Shown: positions 1 through 8,160 of the stretch, piece after piece
How positions within the stretch are numbered: the first letter of the stretch is position 1
Layout of the letters: every line of letters starts with the position of its first letter
Assembly (NCBI RefSeq): GCF_020194175.1
Contig: NZ_JADYVX010000035.1
Span: forward strand, 1 to 64,000
From: Bradyrhizobium sp. BRP22
GTDB lineage: Bacteria > Pseudomonadota > Alphaproteobacteria > Rhizobiales > Xanthobacteraceae
Reading direction: 5' to 3'
Length of the DNA: 64,000 nt
Translations under genes and position numbers: made by a program
The notes under the pieces: model-generated
The model's input: only the letters and a program-made list of their open reading frames with translations
What the model was told of the DNA's origin: nothing
Database searches by the model: none

Positions 1-23
1 GGGTGGGGGTGTCTCCGCATTGG

Positions 24-100
24 GATTCCTTGAGTGGAGAGAGCCCTCACCCGGCGCTACGCGCCGACCTCTCCCGCAAGCCAACCGGGAGAGGTGGAGC
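24..100. repeat. Dispersed repeat remnant, 'CTCACCC...CTCTCCC' type
   Basis: A GC-rich stretch contains the pieces 'ccctcacccggcgctacg' and 'cgggagaggtgg', and complementary blocks (acctctccc / gggagaggt) can fold back on each other. The same vocabulary recurs at 62836-63000. It lies downstream of the minus-strand gene at 123-494 and shows no coding signal. Confidence 0.5.
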
Positions 101-122
101 TTCAGCGTGATCGGATCATCCT

Positions 123-494
123 CTAGCCGTCGGATGCCGCCTTCGCGTCGGCTCGCGCCATGGCGGCAACCTTCTGCGCCACGAGTTGGCCGTGGCCGCG
201 CCGCGGGCCGCCATCCGTCTGCTGCTGTCCCATCGCCATGATCGCCGTGCCCATCGCGCTCGAGCCCAGCGTGATGACGAAGCCGAACAAGAGCAGCCCG
301 AGCGCGATGCCGGGCGTGTGATCGGCCAGGATCAGGTCACGCAGCCGGCCGGGATTGAGCAGCAGCAGGCCGCCGACGAGCAGCACCGCGAGGAAGGCGC
401 CTATGGCGAGATTGATCGCGAGCAGCCGGAATAGCGGCGCTCCGAATACGAGCGACGGGCGCGGCGAGGACGCCTCTTCCTGCATGTCGTTCAT
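123..494 (-). CDS. Small two-helix membrane protein, hypothetical
   Basis: A 123-residue protein of unknown function. A short charged N-terminus is followed by two hydrophobic helices, about residues 20-47 and 60-90, joined by a short polar loop containing NPGRLRD. The C-terminal 30 residues are polar and rich in Gln, Arg and Ala. This suggests a small inner-membrane protein with a cytoplasmic tail. Codon use matches the high-GC neighbourhood. The gene upstream on the same strand (histidine phosphatase) ends 158 bases away, so co-transcription is uncertain. I do not recognise the family. Confidence 0.6.
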   Translation of the reverse strand: MNDMQEEASSPRPSLVFGAPLFRLLAINLAIGAFLAVLLVGGLLLLNPGRLRDLILADHTPGIALGLLLFGFVITLGSSAMGTAIMAMGQQQTDGGPRRGHGQLVAQKVAAMARADAKAASDG

Positions 495-652
495 GACGCA
501 AGCCTATCGCAATTTCCGGGCGACGGGGACGGTGGCTCGCTCGACAAAACGGGCGAATTGAAAAGCCAGGCCCAGTTCTGACGCATAACCGCGATGGCTC
601 CGGCTTCGTTCCTAAGTCCGGCCCATCGCGTCCCAAGTGTATACAAGATGCG

Positions 653-1216
653 TCAATCGAAGGTCAGGCGACCGACAGGTTTGCCACCGCCGCTTCCGCC
701 TCGGACCACGACGATCTCGCCGCTTGCCGGCGAAATGCCGGTGAGTGCCCGAATATTGGCGCCGTGCGTCACCACAAGCAGGATGCCGCTGCCGGTCCAT
801 TTGTCGATGATCGCGCGTCCTCCGGCGGTCAGAGCTGCGGTTTGATCGCTGAGCACCACCACATTGCCGAATGTGGGTTCGACTTCGATCGGCCCCAGCG
901 CCAGCAGCGTTGCCGTGTCCATGCAGCGGCACCACGGCGAAGAGAGGATTTTCTCGACCGCAATCCCCTCCGACCTGAGCCGCGCGCCGATCCTTGCGGC
1001 GTCCGCGCGGCCCTTGCTGCTGAGATTGCGCTGCGTGGCGCAGTCATCGATCCTGAAGCCCGGCGGGTCGCCGGCGCCGCCGGGCGCGTCGGCATGGCGC
1101 ATCAGGGCCACATGCCGGCCCTCGCGCAACGCGGCCCAGGCCTCGGCCTGGTCGGCGCTCGCGACATCAGGCGCGGTGCAGACCGCAAGGAGAAACGTGA
1201 TGATGACGAAGCGCAT
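653..1216 (-). CDS. Exported histidine phosphatase family protein
   Basis: 187 residues. A signal peptide (about residues 1-20) is followed by a phosphoglycerate-mutase-like histidine phosphatase domain. The catalytic RHG core appears as LMRHADAPG at about 38-46, with the phospho-acceptor His at 41. A second histidine lies in VVTHGANI at about 148-155, and SSPWCRC matches the usual arginine region. The family hydrolyses phosphomonoesters; the substrate here is unknown and the location is probably periplasmic. The frame stays open far upstream, but the ATG at 1216 gives a proper signal peptide, and the gene at 1240-1728 occupies the upstream DNA. It ends a same-strand run with the DUF6644 and DUF6152 genes. 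Confidence 0.8.
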   Translation of the reverse strand: MRFVIITFLLAVCTAPDVASADQAEAWAALREGRHVALMRHADAPGGAGDPPGFRIDDCATQRNLSSKGRADAARIGARLRSEGIAVEKILSSPWCRCMDTATLLALGPIEVEPTFGNVVVLSDQTAALTAGGRAIIDKWTGSGILLVVTHGANIRALTGISPASGEIVVVRGGSGGGKPVGRLTFD

Positions 1217-1239
1217 GCGAGACACGGCCAACAGCCCGC

Positions 1240-1728
1240 CTAAAAATACGCGATCAGGCGCCCGGAGCAGACAGCGCCGACCCACAGGAGCAGCGACAAC
1301 AGCGCAGTGATCTTTGCGCCGCCGGAGGCTTCGCCGTGCCACAGCGAAACCTGCCGCCACGGACCGGCATGCGCGATCACGACATTGACCAGCGCGACCG
1401 CGATCAAGAGCAGCTTGGCCTGGAACGCGGGATTGCGCACCACGTGCGCCGCATCGGCGCTGAACAGCAGGAATCCCATGACGATCGCGAGCACAAACCC
1501 GAAGCGCGACAAGGGCAGCAGCAATTGCGCCATCGGCTGGATCGGAATTGCGCGTCCGAGGCCAAGCAGCCTCACATCGAGCGCCAGGATCGATCCCACC
1601 AGGATAACGAAGCCGAGGATGTGCAGGATCTCGACCGCGGGATAGAGCGCGGGCGAGCTGCGCATCAGATGCCCCAGTGCGCTCTCCTGCAAGGCCAGGA
1701 AGATCGGCGGGGCCGCATGCTGCTCCAC
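1240..1728 (-). CDS. DUF6644-like multi-pass membrane protein
   Basis: 162 residues with about four transmembrane helices (near 32-52, 65-85, 100-118 and 138-158). The segment 'YPAVEILHILGFVILVG' with its histidine looks like DUF6644/CopD-type integral membrane proteins; function is unknown. A GTG start is used, because the N-terminal block before the first helix resembles what I recall of the family and a later ATG would remove it. Only 6 bases separate it from the stop of the upstream DUF6152 gene. In rhizobia these two families commonly occur as a pair, so the two proteins probably act together at the envelope. Confidence 0.7.
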   Translation of the reverse strand: MEQHAAPPIFLALQESALGHLMRSSPALYPAVEILHILGFVILVGSILALDVRLLGLGRAIPIQPMAQLLLPLSRFGFVLAIVMGFLLFSADAAHVVRNPAFQAKLLLIAVALVNVVIAHAGPWRQVSLWHGEASGGAKITALLSLLLWVGAVCSGRLIAYF

Positions 1729-1734
1729 CCCGGC

Positions 1735-2091
1735 CTACCGCAATTCGATGCGCTTGCCGTCGAGAACGATATATTCGATCCGCGCCTCGTCCGGATTGCT
1801 GGTGTGGGGATAGCCGAAGACGGTGCAGGTCTTGCCGGGCGCGATCAGCTCCGGCGTGATCCCGCGCTGCTGCATGCGTGACGGCGGCGCCAGCACGAAG
1901 TGCCAGTGCTTGCCGCCAACCTCCATCTCGATCTCGCAGTGCGGATTCTGGAATGCGGATTTCAGGATCTGGCCGGTGACGGTGAACGCCTTGGAGGTGT
2001 CGTAGCCACCCCAACCGTGATGGGCCATTGCCGCGGCCGGACTGAGGGCAGCCGCCAGCGACAGGAAGAAACGACGGGTCATTGATCTCAT
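1735..2091 (-). CDS. DUF6152 family exported protein
   Basis: 118 residues. The Sec-type signal peptide ends near AMAHHGWG; a mature protein beginning with a His-rich 'HHGWGGYD' is the hallmark I associate with DUF6152. The rest is a small beta-rich domain containing NPHCEIEMEVGGKHW. The histidines could bind metal, but this is inference. The ATG at 2091 is preceded by GGAGG at 6-base spacing, which fixes the start against a much longer open frame. It is the first gene of the DUF6152-DUF6644-phosphatase run. Confidence 0.75.
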   Translation of the reverse strand: MRSMTRRFFLSLAAALSPAAAMAHHGWGGYDTSKAFTVTGQILKSAFQNPHCEIEMEVGGKHWHFVLAPPSRMQQRGITPELIAPGKTCTVFGYPHTSNPDEARIEYIVLDGKRIELR

Positions 2092-2327
2092 AAGCTGCCT
2101 CCGCAAATGAAGGGCAACACCGAGCCGCGCCGCACCCGTATAACGCGGTTTGCGCGATCGCTCAAATCGGCGCGGCTCGCGCAGATGCTGTAATCCGCCG
2201 GGGAAAACGCCAACCGCGCACGGCAGGCCGCGCGGCAAATAGTCCCGTTGGCATTTTGACGGATGTGAGTTTCGCGGGCATGATCGCCGTTCCCGCCCAC
2301 CACTCTTTTTCTTGAAGGAAATTCGAC

Positions 2328-3134
2328 ATGCTGAGGCTTGTTCTGGCCGTCCTGTTGCTCGCGCTGTTCGCGTCCGGCTCGGCCAGGGCTGCCCGTTGCG
2401 GCGGCGACTTCCGTACGTTCATCGCCAATATCTCGCAGGAAGCGGCCGCATCCGGCATCTCGCAAAGCGTGATCTCGCAGGCGCTCGATGGCGTGCAGCA
2501 GGACCCGGGCGTGCTCGCCTTCGACCGCCGCCAGCGCGGCACGTTTCGGAAGACGTTCGAGCAATACGTCGCAACCCGCGTCGGACCCGGGCGGATCAAC
2601 ACCGGGCGCGCGATGCTGCAGCGCCACGCGGCGCTGCTTGCGAGCATCGAACAGAAGTATGGCGTGCCGCGGCAGATCCTGGTCGCGATCTGGGGATTGG
2701 AGAGCGATTTCGGCAAGGGCGACATGGGCAAGCTGCCGGTGTTCCGCGTGCTCGCCACGCTGGCGCATGACTGCCGCCGCACCGAGCTGTTCCAGAACGA
2801 ACTGCTCTCGGCGCTGCAGATCGTGCAGCGCGGCGACCTCCGCCTGAGCGACATGATCGGCGCCTATGCCGGCGAGATCGGCCAGACCCAATTCCTGCCG
2901 TCGTCCTACATCAAATACGGCGTCGATTTCGACGGCAACGGCCACGTCGATCTGCGCCACAGCGTGCCCGACGTGCTCGCCTCCACCGCGAACCTGTTGC
3001 ACACCAACGGCTTCAAGATGGGCGCATCCTACGAGGAAGGCAGCGCCAATTTCGAAGCGATGCGCGAATGGAACAGGGCCGTGGTCTACCGCAAGACCAT
3101 CGGCTATTTCGCCGATCAACTGATGGGCCGGTGA
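2328..3134 (+). CDS. Lytic murein transglycosylase, MltB/SLT_2 type
   Basis: 268 residues with a cleavable signal peptide (residues 1-21, ending ARA). The SLT_2 (MltB) fold follows: the catalytic glutamate is E125 in IWGLESDFG, and the later signature 'YAGEIGQTQFLPSSYI' contributes to the glycan groove. The enzyme cleaves the MurNAc-GlcNAc bond of peptidoglycan, leaving 1,6-anhydroMurNAc, in the periplasm. There is no lipobox and no C-terminal peptidoglycan-binding domain, so it is a short soluble member. An AAGGAA ribosome site lies 8 bases before the ATG. It is divergent from the DUF6152 gene and convergent with the SDR gene, 29 bases away. Confidence 0.9.
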   Translation: MLRLVLAVLLLALFASGSARAARCGGDFRTFIANISQEAAASGISQSVISQALDGVQQDPGVLAFDRRQRGTFRKTFEQYVATRVGPGRINTGRAMLQRHAALLASIEQKYGVPRQILVAIWGLESDFGKGDMGKLPVFRVLATLAHDCRRTELFQNELLSALQIVQRGDLRLSDMIGAYAGEIGQTQFLPSSYIKYGVDFDGNGHVDLRHSVPDVLASTANLLHTNGFKMGASYEEGSANFEAMREWNRAVVYRKTIGYFADQLMGR

Positions 3135-3163
3135 CCGCTTCGCGGATCGTGTTCCATACGGCA

Positions 3164-4018
3164 TTATCGCGAGGACTTCTCCGGCTGCGGCGTCTCGCTT
3201 CCGAGCCGCCGCTGCAGCACCGACCAGTACGTCGCCGGCAGGAAGCGTTGCAGGAGATCCATCAAGCGCGCGTCGCGGCCGATCAGGATGCGCGGCCTGT
3301 TGTTCTCGATGCCGTCGATGATGGTGCGCGCGGCGGCGGTCGGCGTCGTCCTGGCCGCCGCATCGAACCGTTCGATCAGCCGCGCCCGGCGCGCATTGTC
3401 GGACACGCCGACGCCGCTGCGGGAATTGCGGACGATGTTGGTGGCGACGCCGCCGGGATGCACCACCGACAGCCGCACCGCGCTGCCGGCGGCCGCAAGC
3501 TCATGCCGCAGGCTCTCGGAGAAACCGCGCAGCGCGAACTTCGAGGCGCAATAGGCGGTCTGGCCGGGCGGCGCGACGATGCCGAAGATCGAGGAGACGT
3601 TGACGACATGCGCTTCGCGTTGCTGCGCAAGCTGCGGCAGGAAGGCCCGCGTCGCGTGCACCGCGCCCCAGAAGTTGATGTTGAACAGCCACTCCATCTG
3701 CGCCTGGTCGATCTCGTGGAACTGGCCGAGCAGCGCGACGCCGGCATTGTTGATGAGGATGTTCAGCGAAGGGTGCGCGCCGATCGCCGCTTCCGCGAAG
3801 CCCGCGATCTCGCCGGCCACGCCGATGTCGACGCGATGCACGGTGACTTTTCGCGCGCCTGCCTTGCCGATCTCGGCGGCCACCGTGGCAAGGCCGGCCT
3901 CGTCACGGTCGGCCAGCGCGAGATCTGCACCTCGTGCGGCGAGCTCGAGCGCGAGCGCCCGGCCGATGCCGCTGGCGGCGCCGGTGACCGCCACCGCACT
4001 TCCGGAGATTGTCGTCAT
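3164..4018 (-). CDS. SDR family NAD(P)-dependent oxidoreductase
   Basis: 284 residues, a classical short-chain dehydrogenase/reductase. The nucleotide-binding TGAASGIG is at 12-19, NNAG at 90-93, the catalytic serines in NVSSIFG near 142, and YCASK (Y156, K160) completes the triad. The C-terminal extension (residues 245-284, with RFLPATYWSVLQRR) is typical of membrane-proximal SDRs related to DltE/SadH, but the substrate cannot be read. Asp37/Arg38 after the second strand (LADRDE) hints at an NAD preference. It is divergent from the receiver gene across 124 bases. Confidence 0.85.
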   Translation of the reverse strand: MTTISGSAVAVTGAASGIGRALALELAARGADLALADRDEAGLATVAAEIGKAGARKVTVHRVDIGVAGEIAGFAEAAIGAHPSLNILINNAGVALLGQFHEIDQAQMEWLFNINFWGAVHATRAFLPQLAQQREAHVVNVSSIFGIVAPPGQTAYCASKFALRGFSESLRHELAAAGSAVRLSVVHPGGVATNIVRNSRSGVGVSDNARRARLIERFDAAARTTPTAAARTIIDGIENNRPRILIGRDARLMDLLQRFLPATYWSVLQRRLGSETPQPEKSSR

Positions 4019-4142
4019 GCGATCAGTTTCCCAAGACGAGGAACTGTTTGTAGCACAGGGTTCCGCAAGTTTTTCAGAATTGCAAATGAACCAGTTCGAG
4101 GTGCAGGTCTTAACCTGCTTTAGTTCACGAACGGAGGCCCCG

Positions 4143-4532
4143 ATGGAACAGGCAAGGCCGCTTCGCGCGAGAGCGCTGATCGTGGAAGACGACCCGATGC
4201 AGCGGCAGATGATCGGGCTGTTGCTGGAAGAGAGTGATTTCGACGTGATCGAATGCGCCAGCGCCGAAGCCGCCGAGGTGGTTCTGCAGCGCGACGGCGA
4301 GGACCTCGATCTGATGATGACCGATGTCGAACTCGCCGGCTACAAGGACGGCGTCGAGCTCGCCCATATTGCCAAGCGCCGCAACCCCGCGCTCGGCGTC
4401 ATCGTCACCTCCGGCAAGCCGCTGCGGCGGAAGCTGCCGGATGGTGCGAAATTCTGGGCCAAGCCCTGGGTGCCGCTCGATGTGATCCGCGAGGCGGAGC
4501 GCATGGTGATGGCGCGGGATGGCGCGCGGTAG
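4143..4532 (+). CDS. Single-domain response regulator (orphan receiver)
   Basis: 129 residues, a stand-alone receiver domain with no output domain. Acidic residues E15, D16 and D17 bind Mg, the phospho-acceptor is D61 in MMTDVEL, the conserved Ser is in VTSGKP (about 90), and the conserved Lys is in WAKPW (107). It would take phosphate from a histidine kinase and act by protein contact. No kinase or phosphotransferase gene is adjacent, so its partner is elsewhere. The ATG at 4143 is preceded by a purine-rich 'acggagg' at normal spacing. The open frame runs far upstream, but the receiver fold begins here. Confidence 0.85.
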   Translation: MEQARPLRARALIVEDDPMQRQMIGLLLEESDFDVIECASAEAAEVVLQRDGEDLDLMMTDVELAGYKDGVELAHIAKRRNPALGVIVTSGKPLRRKLPDGAKFWAKPWVPLDVIREAERMVMARDGAR

Positions 4533-4576
4533 AGCGTGATCCGATTGCGCCTCGCAGATCCGGCAAGCGCAAAATC

Positions 4577-4605
4577 AAACGGCGGGCCGAAAGCCCGCCG
4601 GTTTG
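4577..4605. terminator. Hairpin terminator candidate after the receiver gene
   Basis: The stem ggcgggc (4581-4587), loop cgaaa, and stem gcccgcc (4593-4599) are flanked by A-rich sequence on the left and a short T run on the right. It could end the receiver transcript and, on the other strand, the Lys-rich gene. The T tract is short, so it would be moderate at best. Confidence 0.5.
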
Positions 4606-4623
4606 ACAACCCCGGATTTGAGC

Positions 4624-4658
4624 GCCCGGGCAGGGCGAGCGCGCGCCGCCGCCCGGGC
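4624..4658 (-). terminator. Inverted repeat after the Lys-rich peptide gene
   Basis: Two copies of gcccgggc (4624-4631 and 4651-4658) can form a GC-rich hairpin just after the stop of the minus-strand small gene at 4667. No T tract follows, so it is more likely an mRNA 3'-end structure than an efficient intrinsic terminator. Confidence 0.35.
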
Positions 4659-4666
4659 TGAAACAG

Positions 4667-4735
4667 CTACTTCTTGGCCTTCTTCTTCTTGGTGGCCTTC
4701 TTCGCCTTTTTCGCCTTCTTCGCTTTCTTAGCCAT
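4667..4735 (-). CDS. 22-residue Lys/Ala-rich basic peptide
   Basis: Read directly from the bases: ATG at 4735-4733, stop TAG at 4669-4667. The peptide is Met-Ala followed by repeated Lys-Lys-Ala units; after the Met it has only Lys, Ala and one Thr. A good ribosome site (GAGAGGA) lies 5-6 bases upstream, and a GC-rich inverted repeat follows the stop, so it looks like a genuine gene and not a chance frame. The composition resembles the Lys/Ala tails of histone H1-like bacterial proteins, so binding to DNA or RNA is a reasonable guess. It is far shorter than any known nucleoid protein. Confidence 0.5.
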   Translation of the reverse strand: MAKKAKKAKKAKKATKKKKAKK

Positions 4736-5138
4736 AGTATCCTCTCAGGGTTTAATGGATTGAAACGCGACACCGAGGCATGCTTGGCGGAGGGCCAACC
4801 TCGCAACATCCTCAGGTGACAAGCTCACCAGATTCGCGGCGCGCTGCCGCGGGCTGTCACCTCGCTGTCATCGCGTTATCCACAACTGTTATGCATTTTT
4901 GGCGCGATTTTCCGCCGAACCAGCCATGTCCACAGCCCTCCGCCGCATCGCATGGCCGACCCGGCAAGGTTAATGCCGCGCAAATTGGATCTTCATTGAT
5001 TCAAAACCAAAGTGCCGAATGGGCGGTCGAATTGAGATTCCGTTAAGCCAGACGACGGCATGTTGCCGGCGAAAGAGAGCCGTCACGGGCGGTCCGTTCA
5101 CCTTTGAGAAGGGGCAGGATGCACATCCTGGATTTGCG
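4736..5138. other. Intergenic, divergent promoters expected
   Basis: 403 bases between the divergent Lys-rich peptide gene and the GGDEF gene. The middle (about 4830-5040) is more AT-rich and probably holds both promoters. I see no RNA gene, repeat or riboswitch in it. Confidence 0.4.
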
Positions 5139-6356
5139 GTGCTGAGCGTTCCGACGCTGTGGACGGTATCCCTCACCAACTTTGTCGCGCTGGGCCTGGT
5201 CTGGGTCTATGTGCTGCGCTGCTATCCGAAGTTCGAGGCGGCGCGGTTCTGGACCGCCGCGGCGTTTACCGCAACCGCGGGCGCCGCGGCTTCGATGCTG
5301 CGCGGCGTGGTCGACTTCCGCCTGCTGCTGGTCGGCTGCAACGCGCTTCTGATCTTCGCCTGCTGGTTCGTCGTGATGGGCGTCCAGCGGTTTTACAATG
5401 TGCCCGTCTCCTGGGGCGCCGCCGCGCTCGGCACCGGCCTGACCTGTCTTGGCCTCGCCTATTTCCAGTTCGTGCACGACGACATGCCGATGCGGATCGC
5501 GATCTATTCCTTCGGGCAGATCGTCCCTGCGGCGGTCACGTTGCACTTGCTGATGATGCGGCGCGACGACCAGAATGCCGGTGCCGGGCTGGCCGTCATC
5601 TGCTGCGTCCTACTCATCATCGGCTATGCAGCGCGCTCGGTCTTCGCGCTGCTGCAGGTCGGAGGCGATCTCTCGATCGTCGACTTCAACGGGCTTCAGG
5701 CAGCGCTGATCCTGATCGTGATCTTCCTGTCGATGGCCTGGAACTTCGGCCTGCTCCTGATGGCGATCGACCGGCTGCGCAATGAGGTCGCCGATCTCGC
5801 GCTGGTGGATGACCTCACCGGCGTCGGCAATCGCAGGCATCTGGTGCAGCGCCTGACCGAGGAATGCGCCCGCTCGGTCGGCAGCGGCGAGCCGTTCGCG
5901 CTGCTGGTGATCGATCTCGACGGCTTCAAGGGCATCAACGACACCCACGGCCATGCCGCGGGCGATGCCTGCCTGCAGCATTTCGCGCTGATGGCGCAGA
6001 CCCGGCTGCGGCCGGGCGACATGCTGGCGCGCAGCGGCGGCGACGAGTTCTGCATCGTGCTGCCGTCGTCCACGCTGCGCGAGGGGGCGATGATCGCCCG
6101 ACGCGTGCTGGAGGTTTGCCGGGTCGATGCGGCGGAATGCTCGGGCAAGGAGATCCCGATCGCGGTGTCGATCGGGGTCGCGCAATGGAGCAGTGAGATC
6201 GGCGCCTATCCCGACAGGCTGATCGCCGTTGCTGACCAGGCGCTCTATGAAGCCAAGAAGCGCGGCCGCGACGGCTACGCGATCTCCGAGCCGGCCCCGC
6301 CGCTGGTGCCCGAAATCCCCGACATGCCCGGGATCGTGAGGCGCAAGACGGCGTGA
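5139..6356 (+). CDS. Membrane-bound GGDEF diguanylate cyclase
   Basis: 405 residues from the GTG at 5139. Roughly six transmembrane helices fill residues 5-210, an input module without a named sensor domain. The GGDEF domain follows from about 218: DDLTGVGNRR, the metal site in LLVIDLDGFKGIND, and an intact GGDEF at 300-304. An RxxD inhibitory site (RPGD, 291-294) sits five residues before it, so product feedback by c-di-GMP is likely. The enzyme makes c-di-GMP from two GTP. An in-frame ATG at 5019 would add 40 polar residues; I prefer the GTG, since it puts the start directly before the first helix. The amidase gene follows 22 bases downstream. Confidence 0.88.
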   Translation: MLSVPTLWTVSLTNFVALGLVWVYVLRCYPKFEAARFWTAAAFTATAGAAASMLRGVVDFRLLLVGCNALLIFACWFVVMGVQRFYNVPVSWGAAALGTGLTCLGLAYFQFVHDDMPMRIAIYSFGQIVPAAVTLHLLMMRRDDQNAGAGLAVICCVLLIIGYAARSVFALLQVGGDLSIVDFNGLQAALILIVIFLSMAWNFGLLLMAIDRLRNEVADLALVDDLTGVGNRRHLVQRLTEECARSVGSGEPFALLVIDLDGFKGINDTHGHAAGDACLQHFALMAQTRLRPGDMLARSGGDEFCIVLPSSTLREGAMIARRVLEVCRVDAAECSGKEIPIAVSIGVAQWSSEIGAYPDRLIAVADQALYEAKKRGRDGYAISEPAPPLVPEIPDMPGIVRRKTA

Positions 6357-6378
6357 AGCCGCATCACGGGGCTGATGC

Positions 6379-7002
6379 ATGAACCTTCGCCTGTTTGCGG
6401 CCGCGCTTTGCACCGTAGCTCTCATCACGTCCGCCTTCGCGCAGACGCCTGACTTTGCGGCGATCGCGCGGTCCTCGGGCACACCCGAAATCCCCGGTCT
6501 CAGGGTGGTGTGGCTCGCGCCCTGGGGCGACGTCGCAAGATCCCATCCCTGGCGCAACATCATCGTGCACCAGACCGAGGGCCCGGCAGGCTCGGCCCGC
6601 AGCGGCGCGCAGGCGCAATCGAAGAACCCGAGCCGGCGCGGGGTGATGGTGTGGGTCGAGACCGACGGCACGATCTATTGGGCGGTGGACGAGAAGCTGG
6701 TGACGACCCATGGCGACGGCGCCAACCGCAACGACAATAAATATATCGACAACCGCCCGACCTATCGCCAGGTCGTCGCCGGCAATTCGATCGGCGTCGA
6801 ATTCGCCGGCAACTATCCCGATGTGACGCGTGCGCCGACGGAGGCGCAGGTCGCGGCGTGGCGGATCCTGGTGAAGGTGCTGCGCGCCCGCTACAACATC
6901 CCGCTCGAGCGCGTCTACGCCCATAACTGGATCGACTTCAAGGACGCCCGCTACTGCGAGGGCTGCGCTTTGGCGACGATGGCGCGGGAGTGGGGCGAGT
7001 AG
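6379..7002 (+). CDS. Exported N-acetylmuramoyl-L-alanine amidase (Amidase_2)
   Basis: 207 residues. The signal peptide covers residues 1-21 (ending AFA), then a PGRP/Amidase_2 domain. Candidate zinc ligands are H64 in IIVHQTEG and H182 in VYAHNW, and E141 in IGVEFAGNY is in the usual place of the catalytic glutamate. Cys193 and Cys196 near the C-terminus may supply the third ligand or a disulfide. The enzyme would cut the amide between MurNAc and the stem peptide in the periplasm. It follows the GGDEF gene by 22 bases on the same strand, so the two may be co-transcribed. Confidence 0.85.
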   Translation: MNLRLFAAALCTVALITSAFAQTPDFAAIARSSGTPEIPGLRVVWLAPWGDVARSHPWRNIIVHQTEGPAGSARSGAQAQSKNPSRRGVMVWVETDGTIYWAVDEKLVTTHGDGANRNDNKYIDNRPTYRQVVAGNSIGVEFAGNYPDVTRAPTEAQVAAWRILVKVLRARYNIPLERVYAHNWIDFKDARYCEGCALATMAREWGE

Positions 7003-7020
7003 GCGAGGGGTCATCGGCGC

Positions 7021-7049
7021 AAAAAAAAGCCGGCGTTGCCGCCGGCTTT
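7021..7049 (-). terminator. Strong intrinsic terminator of rpoH
   Basis: On the minus strand, a 10-bp perfect stem (aaagccggcg / cgccggcttt) with a 4-base loop is followed by eight T residues. This is a textbook rho-independent terminator 22 bases past the rpoH stop. The symmetric A/T flanks may also stop the convergent amidase transcript. Confidence 0.9.
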
Positions 7050-7071
7050 GCATGCTGTGCTGTCGCCACTT

Positions 7072-7968
7072 CTAGTGCGCGGCTTCGAGCGCCGCTTCCT
7101 GCTTGGCGATCGTGCCCTTGACGGCCGACTGCACCTTCTCGAACGCGCGGACCTCGATCTGCCGCACGCGTTCGCGCGAGACGCCGAATTCGGCGGCGAG
7201 ATCTTCCAGCGTCATCGGCTCGTCGGCGAGGCGCCGCGCCTCGAAGATGCGGCGTTCGCGCGGGTTGAGCACGTTGATGGCGCCGGTCAAAGCCTGGCGG
7301 CGATGATCGAACTCTTCGCTCTCCGCCATCAGGGCTTCCGCGTTCGGCGCGGTGTCGACCAGCCAGTCCTGCCATTCGCCCGCTTCGCCGTCGTCGCGGA
7401 TCGGTGCGTTGAGCGACGCATCGCCGCCGAGACGGCGGTTCATGTCGATCACGTCCTGATCCGTCACGCCGAGGCGGCTCGCAATCAGCTTCACCTGGTC
7501 GGGGTGGAGATCACCCTCGTCCAGCGCGGAGATCTTGCTCTTCGCCTTGCGCAGGTTGAAGAACAGCTTCTTCTGGTTCGCGGTGGTGCCCATTTTCACG
7601 AGCGACCAGGAACGCAGGATGTACTCTTGTATCGACGCCTTGATCCACCACATTGCGTAGGTGGCGAGACGGAAGCCCTTGTCGGGCTCGAACCGTTTCA
7701 CCGCCTGCATCAGGCCGACATTGCCTTCCGAAACGACTTCGGATATCGGCAAGCCGTAGCCGCGATAGCCCATGGCGATCTTGGCCACGAGCCTGAGATG
7801 GCTGGTGACGAGTTTATGTGCCGCGTCGCGATCGTCGTGCTCGCGCCAACGTTTCGCGAGCATATATTCCTCCTGCGGTTCCAGCATCGGGAACCGACGG
7901 ATCTCGGCGAGGTATCTAGAAAGACCGGATTCTCCATTGAGAACCGGTAACGAGGCTGTACGGGCCAT
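7072..7968 (-). CDS. rpoH: RNA polymerase heat-shock sigma factor RpoH (sigma-32)
   Basis: 298 residues, the usual length. Region 2 reads SEGNVGLMQAVKRFEPDKGF and YAMWWIKASIQEYILRSW. The RpoH-box 'QKKLFFNLR', which separates sigma-32 from other sigma-70 proteins, is present near residue 132. Region 4 has the helix-turn-helix LEDLAAEFGVSRERVRQIEVRA. It directs RNA polymerase to chaperone and protease promoters in heat shock. Bradyrhizobium carries several rpoH copies; which one this is cannot be told here. It lies 192 bases downstream of the pseudouridine synthase gene on the same strand and ends in a strong terminator. Confidence 0.95.
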   Translation of the reverse strand: MARTASLPVLNGESGLSRYLAEIRRFPMLEPQEEYMLAKRWREHDDRDAAHKLVTSHLRLVAKIAMGYRGYGLPISEVVSEGNVGLMQAVKRFEPDKGFRLATYAMWWIKASIQEYILRSWSLVKMGTTANQKKLFFNLRKAKSKISALDEGDLHPDQVKLIASRLGVTDQDVIDMNRRLGGDASLNAPIRDDGEAGEWQDWLVDTAPNAEALMAESEEFDHRRQALTGAINVLNPRERRIFEARRLADEPMTLEDLAAEFGVSRERVRQIEVRAFEKVQSAVKGTIAKQEAALEAAH

Positions 7969-8056
7969 ACTTGCGCCCTCCAGTGGTTCAGGCCCCCGAT
8001 AGCGGCGGGCCTGGCAGGCGGCCGCTGTGTTAAAGCCGGCCGGCTTGCGATGTTCC

Positions 8057-8074
8057 GCGTTGGATATTCAACGC
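8057..8074. promoter_or_regulatory. Inverted repeat upstream of rpoH
   Basis: GCGTTG-GATATT-CAACGC, a perfect 6-bp inverted repeat with a 6-base spacer, lies about 90 bases before the rpoH start. It could be an operator or an mRNA hairpin. It does not match CIRCE, and I saw no ROSE-type thermosensor ending on the ribosome site. Confidence 0.3.
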
Positions 8075-8160
8075 AGGTGCAACAATACACCCAATGGGTC
8101 GTGATAGGGAAGGATTGCTGACGTCACGTCCCCGTGTGGCTGGTATAACCTATTGTCATA

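Noticed and set aside
653..2014. A 453-residue minus-strand open frame spanning the phosphatase and two upstream genes
   Set aside because: Only its last 187 codons are protein-like with a signal peptide; the rest lies over the DUF6644 and DUF6152 genes, which have better starts and composition.
8116..8125. A tgacgtca palindrome upstream of rpoH as an operator
   Set aside because: Eight bases only; expected by chance in a window of this size.
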